Positions 12,001 through 22,100 of a stretch of DNA of 64,000 nucleotides are shown here, piece by piece. How positions within the stretch are numbered: the stretch's first letter is position 1; every line of letters begins with the position of its first letter. This DNA is from Halichondria panicea (taxonomy: Eukaryota; Porifera; Demospongiae; Suberitida; Halichondriidae). The notes under the pieces are model-generated. The model did not search any database. It was not told the DNA's origin and worked only from the letters and a program-made list of their open reading frames with translations. Location: assembly GCF_963675165.1 (NCBI RefSeq), contig NC_087389.1:4462830-4526829 (forward strand), written 5' to 3'. Position numbers and translations under genes: made by a program.

Positions 12001-15000
12001 TTGAAGCTTCACTAATAATTACTTGCGTACAAGCTAGTGCACTACAGCAGGTTCTGTACTACGCAACGTTAGCTTGAAATTACCATTGACCCCACCCACT
12101 CCCTCCTCCAGTCGGCCCCGATGGTGCAGTACCTAGAGAGGAAGTTGTATAATGAGGCTCACTCTATTGCCTGCCTCATGGTCACCCAGGAGGACTGGAG
12201 GGTACTAGGTCAGGAGGCTCTAGAGGTGGGCTATCCAGTGCTTGCATTCATCTATTAGAGGGCTTCATGTTGCAGTGTTTCATATTAAGCACGTCATACT
12301 TTTGAATAGCTGTATTGATTTTTCTTTCTCCTAGGGAATGGATTTCAGAGTTGCTAAAAAGGTGAGTACGTTTAGTAGCGTGATTGTGTGGTTACTATGA
12401 CTACCCATCGTCCCCTCGTGTAGGCCTTCGCTCGAGTGAAAGACCTGAGGTTCCTGGAGCTCATTCACGACATCGAGGTATCTATGCAACCATTCGTATT
12501 GACATTTTATTGCACTCTTTCAGGAGCGGAAAAGTCGAGGCGAGAATGACACACAGGATTTTCTTGCTGACATTTTCGCTTACCAGGTATGAACTTTTAT
12601 TGTAGTTTGATTGATTACTGATGTTCTTCTCTTGCACAGGGCAAATTCAATGAGGCAGGTCAGCTATATAAAAAGTGTGGAAAACCAGAAAAAGTGAGTG
12701 TTTAATGAATAAAAAAAAACGTGCACTGACCGGGAATCGAACCCGGGCCTCCCGCGTGGCAGGCGAGAATTCTACCACTGAACCATCAGTGCTTGTTGAT
12801 AGTGGAGAGTGTAAATAGAGTCAATACCACAATGTGCTTCACCACCTTACCGTGTCTTCTCTATAGGCTGTTGAGCTGTTCATGGATCTGCGTCAGTTTG
12901 AGCAGGCTAAAGAGTTTGCAGTGAAGAGTGAGACGCTTGATGTAAAGCACCTCATAGCTAAGGAGGCTGACTGGGCCAAGACCACCAACGATGCACAGTC
13001 TGCCTGGTAGGAGCTGAACTGTATTCATTGATCATGCATTCATGTATATACTTGCAGTGATATGTACTTGGCTGCTGGAGAGTATCTCAAAGCTGTGGAG
13101 TTAATGGGAGACAACGGATGGGTGGAAAAGTGAGTTCTATATTGAGCATGCATTGTGCATGTGTCTCTTTGTGCTTAGCTTTTGTGCATTTTGTTATGTC
13201 TTTTCAACATGTGTAGGGAAAACTTTACCACACAGTGCATGCTCATATTAGCTACTCTGATACGTATAACTAACTTACATGTATGAAGACATTAATGGAA
13301 TTTTAATGTTTGTCCCCGGCTGTAGAATTCTGAACCTGGTGCACGAGGTTGGCAAAGGGGAGACAGAGATCCTGTCATCATGTGCACATCACCTGCGCCG
13401 ACTCACACAGTTCAGTGCAGCTGCTGAGGTATACGAGAAGATGGGCGACACAAATTCACTCATCACCCTCTACGTGGAGACACACCAGTGGGACAATGTG
13501 AGTGTGCAGGGGAGGGGTTAGTGGGGAGACTTCCTCCTAACAGGTATAAGCATTGTACTAATTATTAGCTATGGGAGCACGACTATAGCCAAGACTCATA
13601 ACTTGGGTCGATAGTGTACGTGTACAATGACGTAACTATTGACTTAAATACATGTTACTCTAGATACAAAGGGGACTCGATGGATTAGTGGGTGGTTAGG
13701 CTAGAGGGATTAGTACAGTAGATTAAGTCATAGTCTACTTACTAGTGATATACATGTACATGTATATTAGCAGGAGCTCCTGTCATACATGTACGTGTAG
13801 TCTATACTGTTCCAGTTGTACCTGTACTTCAGAGTGCACCTGAGTATTGTTTGTCTATCACACCCCTACAGGCTTTTGAAGTGGTCAAGGTGAATCCTGA
13901 ATTCAAGGTAAGTCATTGTGTAGTAGCTAGTCTAACCCACTCACCCACCCCTCCCCCCTCCCCCCAGGGCACTGTGTACATGCCCTACGCTGCCTGGTTG
14001 ATGGAGAACGACAGATTCGATGAGGCTCAGGAAGGTAGGGCAAACACACGTACACAGTACCACATGTGCCTACTTACGCCCTGACCACACACACGCTTGT
14101 TGTGCACAATAGAGCTGTATAGCTGCGATCAGTCTCATATCCATTAATGTTTATTTGTACGTATGTACACGTACGTTTGGTTTGTTCTTGTGATAGAGTG
14201 TTGTACTACATGTACAGTGTTTCTAAATATGAAACTACTGTTACTTTACAGCTCTGAAGGAGGCTGGTCAACAAACACAGGCTGTGTTTCTTCTGGAGCA
14301 GCTGGCCGAGAATGCCGTGCACGAGAACAGGTACTGTACATAAATTTGATATTTTTTTATGGCAATAAGACACAAGTGTGTCTAATTAACCATTTTCTGT
14401 ACTGGTATTGCGTGTGCAGATTTAGTGATGGCAGCTATTACTACTGGCTTCTAGCAAAGACTAATCTGGAGGCAGCAAGGAGAGAGTCAGAAGGTACACT
14501 ATATCTAAAAACGTCCATTTAGTGTGAAGATTAGGTCCTCTTTTGAGCTTATTACTATCGTTGTACCACTCAGATCCCGAGGGCAGCTCCCTGATCATTG
14601 CAGATTGCACTGAAAGCTTCTATCGTTTTATGGAGCTAGCTGACACCTACTATGCCTACACCAGCATCCACGCATTCGTTGACCAGCCATTTACTGCACT
14701 GTTACCAGAAGCTCTTCACAACATATCCAGGTTCCTCACTCACAAGATTACAAAGCAGTGTCCTCCTGGAGTGTCAAAAGTGTATCCTCTGTTAAAAAAA
14801 AAAAAATAGAGTGCCAGATCAATAGCAAAACACCTTTGTTTGATAAAAAAAAAACTGCACTGACCGGGAATCGAACCCGGGCCTCCCGCGTGGCAGGCGA
14901 GAATTCTACCACTGAACCATCAGTGCTTGTTGAGTTAGAAGTGCACAGAATAAGACTCAATACCCCAATGTAACATGTGACCCTTGACCATCTCTCTCAA

Positions 15001-17060
15001 GCTCTGTTCTATTCACCTTGGCCAAGCAGAGCAAACAACTAGGGGCCTACAAGCTTGCAAGACATGCTTTTGATAAACTACAGGTGAGTCGGCTTTGCTC
15101 TATGAATATATTTGTTAACTGATTTCAACAGTCACTGCGGATTCCTCCAAACCTTCAAGAAACAGTGGACCTTGCTAGCATTACAATCAGAGCAAAACCA
15201 TTTCAAGACAAGGAGGTAGGTACTTGATATCCACTCACCACATACGTTTGCTTAGCCCTTTAAAGAAACGTATGATTACGTACCTCCTCATATATTTAAC
15301 CCACCCCCTCAAACATATGCACGCCCTCAGGACCTACTCCCAATATGCTACAGATGCTCTAATACCAATCCCCTACTCAACAATGCCGGCAACTTCTGTG
15401 TCAACTGCAGACAATCGTTTGAGTTCTCATTTGTCTCTTTTGGTAAGGACAGTTTTAACTATAGTGATTCAATCCCATTCTACATGTATTTTGACTCAGT
15501 TAGCTGTTACATATTGCTTCACTGACCGTTAAAACATTTATACAGAGGTGCTTCCAGTTGTGGAGTTTGTTACATATTGCTTCACTGACCGTTAAAACAT
15601 TTATACAGAGGTGCTTCCAGTTGTGGAGTTTGTTCTGGAGGAAGGAATCAGGTAGGGATGAGAAACCAACCAAATTAAACCTCCATTATATTTCCACCAC
15701 TGAGCCATTAGTTCTTTCACGTAGTTTGATCTCTACTTTTCCCCATGCAGTGATGAAGAAGCTCTGAAGCTGATCAAGAAAGAACCGTCTGGATCTAGAA
15801 AGAAAGGAGGACAGCAATGGACAGAGATACATGAAGGAAGTATCCTTTTATCACATTTTCATAGCTACGTACGATATTGTATTTGTTATTTGATGGGTTT
15901 CTTCTGCTGAAACTTAATTAAGGTTTCCCTGGCTGATATCATACTTAATTAGAAGTTGATTTCGCGAGAATTGATCTATTTAGAGTTGATTTTGTGATAA
16001 TTGCTCTCATGGCATGACACTGTACAACACAGTCTCACTAGCAGTTTGCCTCCCTTGACTCGTGTAGACACACAAAGTCTCAAACTGGACAACAACGTAA
16101 TGTCGGAAGAGGACAATGAAGAAGATCCTTTCAACAGCACCACTTTTGAGGTTGGTTCTTGAAATAAAGTTACAAATGTACACTGAAGGTGGTAAATTTT
16201 ATGACCTCAATTACAGAAAGTGTGGTTGTTCAGAATTGGTGTACATAATTATAGTTTATTTTTCCTATGGCAAGGTTGGCATGTTTAGAATTTATTTTGT
16301 GAAACCCAAGACCATAGATTTGCTGTGTTTAATTGCTAGCCACACAATTATAAGCTTATCTATGCCCTACAGGGTGATGACTTTGAACCAGTGAAGGTGG
16401 GCAGACGTACACTGGAGTCCATGCACAGACTGGAGGTGCTGGTCAAGCAGTGGGGACCACCCATTGGCAACCAGTACTACAAGTCTATACTACCTGACGT
16501 CTCACTCACTCTTTGTAGCAACTGCAATAAGGTATGCAATGATTGTACGTATCAACCATAATTATAGCTACATACAGTGTTTATAACTACACGATATGTA
16601 CAACAGGAAAAAGTTTTCTTTAGTGGTTACCCTTGTGCGCATATACCAACATGGCTGTAATAAATTAAAACACACACTATGAAGACTTTGTGGCCAGTTA
16701 ACTTGAACGACACTCACTCAACATATTAGAGGGAGAACGATTCGAGTGTTTTATATCACGACGACCCCTTACCAAATTATACCTCCAGGCTATGCGACCG
16801 TGCAATAAAATATGGAAGGGACTGTATGATCTGACTTTCATTACACAAAAAATATGTATAGGTCGTCTGCATGTGTACAAGATGTGTAGAGTCTTATGTG
16901 TGTATATTGAACCTATATACTGTATATGACGTAGCATGACTCAACACCACCCCTCCCCGTTCTACAGATGTTCCATGCTGATGACTATGAGCTACAGGCT
17001 CTCTCTAAAGGACACTGCCCGTTCTGTAGAAAATCTTCAGACTCTGTGACTCTCAAATAA
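3093..17060 (+). CDS. IFT122: Intraflagellar transport protein 122 (IFT-A complex)
   Basis: Complete spliced gene of 38 exons whose lengths sum to exactly 3,600 nt (1,199 aa); human IFT122 is about 1,240 aa. Exon 1 (3093-3151) starts [13 protein letters not shown], like human MRAVLTW. Exons to about 8.6 kb encode WD40 repeats ([35 protein letters not shown]), followed by a second beta-propeller and hinge ([16 protein letters not shown] at 9016-9136, [17 protein letters not shown] at 10855-11034, [10 protein letters not shown]...). Exons 12112-15215 give the TPR-like helical solenoid. The C terminus has paired Cys motifs ([34 protein letters not shown]). IFT-A drives retrograde transport in cilia and carries membrane cargo into them. 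The insert between the propellers is shorter than in human. Introns host tRNA genes, MITEs and a telomere-like tract. Stop TAA is at 17058-17060. Confidence 0.95.
3607..3816. repeat. MITE-like repeat, copy 2, in an IFT122 intron
   Basis: Terminal inverted repeats TACCGTATTACTAGAATG and ATATTCTAGTAATACAGTA enclose about 170 bp related, in opposite orientation, to bases 103-312. It lies in the intron 3571-4062. TA-rich ends suggest a Tc1/mariner-like non-autonomous element. Confidence 0.6.
4351..4422 (+). tRNA. tRNA-Asp(GTC) copy 1
   Basis: 72 nt with consensus A box (TAGTATAGTGGTAAGTA), anticodon GTC in CCTGTCACG, T arm GGTTCGATTCC, discriminator G, and a downstream TTTTTT terminator. It folds as a standard cloverleaf. 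Confidence 0.96.
4504..4575 (+). tRNA. tRNA-Asp(GTC) copy 2, slightly degraded
   Basis: Same as copy 1, but G to A in the D loop (ATAGTAGTA) and an acceptor-stem G to A (TCAGGGAG) that creates a C-A mismatch. It may be weakly functional. Confidence 0.85.
4666..4737 (+). tRNA. tRNA-Asp(GTC) copy 3
   Basis: Matches the array consensus, with an intact acceptor stem (TCCTCGA/TCGGGGA) and anticodon GTC. T run follows at 4742. Confidence 0.95.
4811..4882 (+). tRNA. tRNA-Asp(GTC) copy 4
   Basis: Consensus copy with anticodon GTC and an intact T arm and acceptor stem. T run follows. Confidence 0.95.
4973..5044 (+). tRNA. tRNA-Asp(GTC) copy 5
   Basis: Consensus tRNA body. The first unit with the TTTCTTTTTTACACC spacer subtype. 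Confidence 0.95.
5127..5198 (+). tRNA. tRNA-Asp(GTC) copy 6, variant
   Basis: Anticodon GTC is kept. C to T after the anticodon loop (TCATGCGG) and an acceptor-stem change (TCGTGGAG) make one mismatch. Confidence 0.85.
5281..5352 (+). tRNA. tRNA-Asp(GTC) copy 7
   Basis: Consensus copy with all stems paired and anticodon GTC. Confidence 0.95.
5435..5491 (+). pseudogene. tRNA-Asp copy 8, deleted
   Basis: The sequence jumps from CCGCCTGTC straight to GTTCGATTCC, losing 15 nt that hold the 3' side of the anticodon stem and the variable loop. It cannot fold as a tRNA. Confidence 0.92.
5574..5645 (+). tRNA. tRNA-Asp(GTC) copy 9
   Basis: Full length with anticodon GTC. One variable-loop change (GGAAAACCC for GGAAGACCC). 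Acceptor stem intact. Confidence 0.92.
5727..5784 (+). pseudogene. tRNA-Asp copy 10, truncated
   Basis: Starts like the others but stops after CACCCGGATTCGAT, where the next unit begins (TAGTGTGTAGTCCTCGA). The T arm and 3' acceptor strand are missing, consistent with slippage or unequal exchange within the array. Confidence 0.9.
5794..5865 (+). tRNA. tRNA-Asp(GTC) copy 11, slightly degraded
   Basis: Full length with anticodon GTC. It carries GGAACACCC in the variable region and the TCAGGGAG acceptor mismatch also seen in copy 2. T run follows. Confidence 0.85.
6355..6757. mobile_element. pogo/Tc1-like MITE in an IFT122 intron
   Basis: 403 bp with terminal inverted repeats CAGTAGAACCTCGCTAATCC and GGATTAGCAAGGTTCTACTG, flanked by TA on both sides. 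There is no transposase. These ends resemble pogo/Tigger-type elements. It lies in the intron 6169-6885. Confidence 0.85.
7981..8009. repeat. Interstitial telomere-like (CCCTAA)n tract
   Basis: Four and a half perfect copies of CCCTAA just upstream of the IFT122 exon at 8033. Shorter GGGTTAGGGTTAG words occur at about 1366. CCCTAA is the animal telomere repeat. Confidence 0.9.
10576..10705. repeat. Foldback element in an IFT122 intron
   Basis: Two arms of about 47 bp (left begins TTATAACACTTATTGTTCAC, right ends GTGGACAATAAGTATAACATA) enclose a short GC-rich loop region. The arms match with several mismatches. It lies in the intron 10011-10854. Confidence 0.75.
12722..12792 (-). tRNA. tRNA-Gly(GCC) copy 1, antisense in an IFT122 intron
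   Basis: 71 nt on the minus strand. It starts GCACTGATGGTTCAGTGG, has anticodon GCC in CCTGCCACG, T arm GGTTCGATTCC, fully paired 7-bp acceptor stem and discriminator A. A run of T (A run on plus at 12710-12719) follows as Pol III terminator. It lies between exons 12640-12693 and 12867-13006. Confidence 0.96.
14856..14926 (-). tRNA. tRNA-Gly(GCC) copy 2, antisense in an IFT122 intron
   Basis: Identical tRNA body to the copy at 12722-12792, in the intron 14782-15001. The flanks also match (A run on one side, GCTTGTTGA and a CTCAATACCCCAATGT-like tract on the other), so a whole unit was duplicated between introns. Confidence 0.96.
15507..15632 (+). repeat. 63-bp tandem duplication spanning an IFT122 splice acceptor
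   Basis: Two head-to-tail copies (15507-15569 and 15570-15632) each hold TTTATACAG and the exon start AGGTGCTTCCAGTTGTGG. Only the second copy continues into the full exon (15609-15651). Use of the first acceptor reads into TAA within the second copy. Confidence 0.92.
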
Positions 17061-17220
17061 TTTCCTTTTCTTGTTAGTGTACGTAGTAATGGCAATGTAT
17101 ATAATCACTTAAAATGTTACTTAATGTGTACGTATTTGCAATGTGTATACATAATTAAAAACGAAGTATTACAAGGTGTGCAGCTATAAATAATATTATG
17201 GGGATCAAATATACAATTCA
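17061..17220. other. IFT122 3' flank, no gene
   Basis: AT-rich sequence after the IFT122 stop, with AATAATTA-like words but no single clear AATAAA signal. The convergent NLR relic begins just beyond. Confidence 0.6.
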
Positions 17221-17227
17221 ACCTCAA

Positions 17228-18180
17228 TCAGAGATGGGGGGCTTCTCTCAATTTTCGTAAGTGAGCATGGTCGGTAAATACAACCTCCACTTTTTTACCG
17301 TCATCTCGACCAACATTGAGTGAGTCACAGATTTAATTTCTTGGAGCATTTTTTCCTCTTTTGAAACATGAGTTCTCTATATAGATCTCAAGGGTGCATA
17401 ATCATAATAAATTCTGTGTTACGTGGTGGTATAGCCTCGAGAAGCATGACCACCACATGCACCGGGGGACATTAAACCCCTTACCCCCACATTAAGCTCC
17501 TTATAATTATATAGTCTCATGAATCAGCCGCACCTTTGGACACCAAAGGTGCAGCTGATTCATGAGACTAATAATTATATACCCCCCACTGATTTGGCAA
17601 GGGTTCGTCATATGATTGTTTATGCAATTCAATGCAGCTCGCATAACACGTACAGCTTTAACACTTCTGGATGTATTCTGCTGAAGAGCGTGCACGTGTC
17701 TAAGAATTTTGGCTCCTTTGTCATCTATCTGGTTGCATCCTATAGTCCATAATTTGAGCAGAAAAAATTAATAATCATGCATGCATTATAATCTTATATC
17801 TCATTTCACTTACTGAATCCCAGTGAGTGTCTGTGTGGTATGTGTGACTCCGAACAGAGTGACTAGTTTTTCGAATCCTTTTTGGTGATGTAATCCCACA
17901 GCCAAAAACTCTAATACGTACAGTACAACAATTATACTTCATGCAGAGATTGCATAATGTCCCAACTTCACAAGTGAGCTTGTCTGCTTGGCAATCAGTG
18001 CATCTAGAATTTTGTGGAATTCTTGGTCTCCTATTGGAATCTTAGACAAGCTGCATACATGCAAAGGAGTGGATGTGAAAATTAAACATTTTTGTTAAAA
18101 TTTTAGTGGTTGATTTGCCACTGCAATTAAGGTACGCATGCACGAGACTAGTGGGAACTCGATATTTCCAAGCATGGTGA
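17228..18180 (-). pseudogene. Relic of an NLR 3' end (last LRR exons)
   Basis: Minus-strand sequence closely parallel to the 3' part of NLR-2 (31015-31810). It holds a terminal exon, an LRR exon (GCNQIDDKGAKIL at about 17660-17740) and another at about 17965-18050 ending in the same acceptor. The terminal exon has a 5-nt insertion (CAGATTTAATTTCTTGG against CAGATTTCTTGG in NLR-2) that breaks the frame. No NACHT or death-fold exon is present, so this is a truncated, non-functional copy. It also carries a 59-bp palindromic insertion. Confidence 0.8.
17512..17570. mobile_element. TAG...CTA palindrome, 59 bp, with 9-bp target duplication
   Basis: Two 28-bp arms starting TAGTCTCATGAATCAGC (one mismatch) around a 3-nt loop. 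Flanked exactly by ATAATTATA at 17503-17511 and 17571-17579. Lies inside the NLR relic, at a place where NLR-2 has no such sequence. Confidence 0.85.
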
Positions 18181-18212
18181 AGTATATAGGGTAAGCCATT
18201 GTATATACCATA

Positions 18213-18305
18213 CTTAACCGTCGAACCGCCTATATGTTTTGATAGCTACATTTAGGCTAAACAAGGGGTGGGCGGATATTTGATATGGGCGGTTCGACGG
18301 TTAAG
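18213..18305. mobile_element. 93-bp MITE with TA target
   Basis: Inverted ends CTTAACCGTCGAACCGCC and GGCGGTTCGACGGTTAAG, flanked by TA. The middle is about 55 bp with no coding. Probably Tc1/mariner-type. Confidence 0.82.
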
Positions 18306-18439
18306 TACGTTATAATTATATGTTCCTTGATAAGTGCTTATCATACAGAAATCATGCTACAACACTTGGAGACATAAGAATTTTGCTCTAGACCTTTCAT
18401 ATATAATCCGGCGAGAGCATGAAAGGGCATATGAAGATA

Positions 18440-18485
18440 TAGTTGGGCGGAGTCCAACCAAAGTTGGTTGGACTCCGCCCAACTA
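18440..18485. mobile_element. TAG...CTA palindrome, 46 bp, with 9-bp target duplication
   Basis: Perfect arms starting TAGTTGGGCGGAGTCC around a 2-nt centre. Flanked by ATGAAGATA at 18431-18439 and 18486-18494. The arm start equals the termini of the 2.2-kb element at 55653-57820. Confidence 0.9.
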
Positions 18486-18723
18486 ATGAAGATATACGCT
18501 TGTCTATAGGTATCGGCGTGAACTTCACTTACTTTGTCAACTATTTACTTTTGTCACTGCATGTGTTCAGACATTTAGAGAGCACAGAGAAGCTACAAAA
18601 ACTTTACACCGGCTTGCTACTTGTGTATAGTGCATTGTTTCTTCCTTCTGTATTACACAGATATCATAAACTAACTATATACAGTATACTGTTACTAGAT
18701 CTAAAGGCGACTTAGATTCCTGC

Positions 18724-18795
18724 TAGACTCGCAAGCCGTCACTGTTGTGCAGGCGAACAGTACTATACTGTTCGCCTGCAACAGTGACGGCTTGC
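18724..18795. mobile_element. Degenerate palindrome of the same kind
   Basis: Starts TAGACTCGCAAGCCGTCACT and folds on itself through GCAGGCGAACAGTA, with a 2-nt bulge. The right arm lacks the last 7 nt. Flanks GATTCCTGC and CAATCCTGC are imperfect duplicates. Probably a decayed member. Confidence 0.6.
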
Positions 18796-19030
18796 AATCC
18801 TGCTGGGGCATCCGAACAACAATTCTACGTGTAAGAAAATGCACTGAAAATCACAGTGACGTGCTTTATATTATGCTAATTCCCAAAATTCGCCTTTTTT
18901 AGCGGCCGGCCGCTGGGGCTAATGCCCCCATATTTTGTTCCATTTGGCTGGAGAAGTTGGCACCTATGATTCTTACATTGTATTTTGTATTTACATTAAA
19001 CAGTTACCTGAACTCCCCCACATTTTTGTA

Positions 19031-19042
19031 GGGGAGTTTCCC
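19031..19042 (+). promoter_or_regulatory. kappa-B-like site upstream of NLR-1
   Basis: GGGGAGTTTCCC, about 70 bp before the NLR-1 start codon. Fits the NF-kB consensus GGGRNNYYCC. Comparable sites precede the other intact NLRs. Confidence 0.55.
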
Positions 19043-19112
19043 TACTTTCAGTTTGTTTGGCTAGCTTTGTGGTAGATTGTGTACACAGATCTAACTAACT
19101 GCTAGAGTAGTT

Positions 19113-22100
19113 ATGGCTACTACTACTAAACGTTTTTTTATGGTCCATCATGATGACTTTGAAAATCTTTTAAACCTGAATGAACTAGTCCCATTTCTAA
19201 ACAAGCAACAGCTTCTGACAAGTGGTGAAATGGAACAATTGATGTCGCTGAGTCGAACTAGACAAGATAAGATACGGGACCTAGTTAATATCATGTGCAT
19301 AAAAGGGGATCAAGCTCCCTCATTATTCATAAAGTGTGTTCGTGACGCAACAGAACACATTGCTCATTTTGATCTGACAAAAAAATTGGAGAGTTGGCTT
19401 CTAAAGAATTCTAAAACTGACACGTTAATTACAAGTTCTGGTTCTGAACCTACCTCCAGTACTCAACAACCTTCAAGTGAGCAGCAACCTAAATCTAGAG
19501 CCACCACAATCCAAGGTGATTGTAAGTGTCTATCTATATTAATGGAGTAAATATAAATTTAATGTGAATATATTCATAGTGCAAATCATCCAGTTACGAA
19601 TCTGATAGAAACCACTACAATGAAAGAAGCTTATACTGTATGGTAGAAATGTGAGTGGAAACGCGTAGCTGATTTAACTCATTTTATCATGGCAGTTTGA
19701 AACAGAATTCGAATTGAAGCTTGCAGGGTGGTGATCCAGGCGCTCTATCACTTTATTATAGGGTAGAGTATGGGTTTTATAATGCTTACATACAGCTGTG
19801 GTCAAGGTATAGAGATGTTAAATTCAACCTAAGTATACTGATTTCTGTTTTTACAGCTTTGAAAAGACAACAACACAATTCTGGCCAAAGTTTCGATTCG
19901 CTTTCTAAACGGCCGCGACTCTCCACTCGAAATGAAATGGTGGCTGAGGAAACTCCACTAGTACCTATTGAAGATCAGACATCATCCAGTAGCCTCCCTC
20001 AGGTTATCGATGTTCACCAAAGCCTAGGGGCAAATACCGCAGTAGCTGTCAGTACTTGTCAGCAAGAGAGCACACATCTGACTGTATTACAGGATTCCAT
20101 AGAGCAGGGAAAAATGATAAGTATCTCCTCAGGTACACACCAGATGGATGAAGAGGAGAGAACTTCATCAACTATTGGTGAGTATTTGATATAGCTAAAT
20201 ACATAAGTAGACATAAAATTTATGGATACGGAAAGCTTTTTAGCAATACTTTGTGTAGATATCACTTACCGTATATACTGGTGGATGTTTTAATTTGGCG
20301 ATTTGATTTACCGTTTATCGCCAAATTAAAAACTGTCAAATCAAAGTTTTCCGGTGGACACAATATCATTGTTGTAGTATAGTCACTCCTGAGACGCCAA
20401 ATTAAAAAACGCCGAGTTGTTTCAAATGATCCAAATATAAAATACCCGCCAAATTTTCCAGTTATACGGTATGTTATATCTCATGCAGGGAAAGAGACCA
20501 GATGTGGAAACTGACTGCATGTATACGTATTATTATGCATGCAGCTAGTTTATTAATTGAGCCTTTCTTACGTAAGTATACGTCTCTGTGTACTATAATA
20601 TGAGATTGCAAAATGTAGCTCACGAAAAAATACGTCATTTGGCATAAGTAAGTTTCTCGGAGACCTCTTGGTACAAACTTTTCATGATATTCTGCACTCA
20701 CTTTCCACACGACTAACTATATAGACTATAAATATGTTACTAGATCTACCCGGGGGAATAAAGCCAAAAACACCATCAAATAACTGTTTGGCTCTAAAGT
20801 ATGAAACATAATGGAGAAGTCAGATTCATTATGAAATACAGCCAATTCTTACACTCATCTAAGCAAAGAAATCCAGCGAATTAATGAAAGACCAAGCCTA
20901 GACAAGATTCTACAAAACAGTTTGTTATGTGGTGTATATCTAATGTGTGTGGTTAACTCGAGGCACACCGCCACGACCTGGGTTATAGTAGTCGGTCAGT
21001 CCGTGTTTCTGTTCGACTGTCGTTCTGTGTATTCTAAGGAGCACTGTGTTTGTATCATGGATAGCCTCAACACCACAAGGTATAAATTTGGAAGATCTTG
21101 ATTTAAAACTTTGCTTAATAAGCGAGCAAAAGCCGCTAAGAAGCTAAAAAGCTCGAACCTGCACGTTGGCCTAGATGTACACGCGGCTTTGACTCGAGGC
21201 TGTATACAGACTACGACTAAACCCAAAATTAAGGCCGAGGATTTGCACCAGTGCTCTAGTTCTAAAAATGAATTCCAAATAGTTCAGGGTCATAAGAGTA
21301 AACATCTAGGCCACAGACCACTTAGCAACCACTTAGCAGGTGGGAGTATAGCCTGCATTTAAAAGGTATCTCAGTAATTATGATCTACTATTATTTTAAT
21401 TAGCTTAAAATAGCTTTACGATAAACCGTTTATAATAATTATGAGCTAGATAAGCAGATATATAGAATGAGCTGGAAGTCCAGCTGAAACGCAGTAGTCA
21501 TTTCATGGCTCCAATATATTATACTGGATAGCTTTGGTACAGTCTACTGTAGTTCAACTATATTATATGCAGAGCCACTCGAAGATATATTACCGCCCCG
21601 ATCTTAACGTATGGAGAAATGGAAACTGCAATTTGTGGTATTAGCCGCCGCCTCCTCTAAAAATAACTATAGCGTCATAATTATTAAGTGCAGCAATGGT
21701 ATACATAATACGTATAGCTATGCACATAACCAATGTCCTGACATCAGTGCTTAAAAAAAAGCTTCTGAAAGCTCACAAGAGGCTGTTTTCCTAGCTCTGA
21801 CCGTACATATATCGATAGGCTTATTTTGTGAGAGTTTCTCGACCTGAAAAAAAACACTTCAAATAGCCCTCCAGTAAGAAGCATCGTATAAGAGCAAAAA
21901 CAAATGCAGAGCTAGAAATTATGAGTTTAGAGCAGTTTTAACTTGATGATCGCTCAAAGCTTTGAAGATTGATGACATTCAAATCACTATAGTTATCATT
22001 ATGCTTCAAACTGGCATTTATAGTTTCACAAAAATCATTACATGAGCAAACAGTTTACCGTAACCTTATAAATAGCAAGTCAAAATCAAGTTCATAGTAT

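Noticed and set aside
21111-21362. Open frame MLNKRAKAAKKLKSSN... in the TTAA element
   Set aside because: Short, overlaps the terminal repeat, no conserved domain and no splice support. Could be a decayed fragment but is not supportable as a gene.
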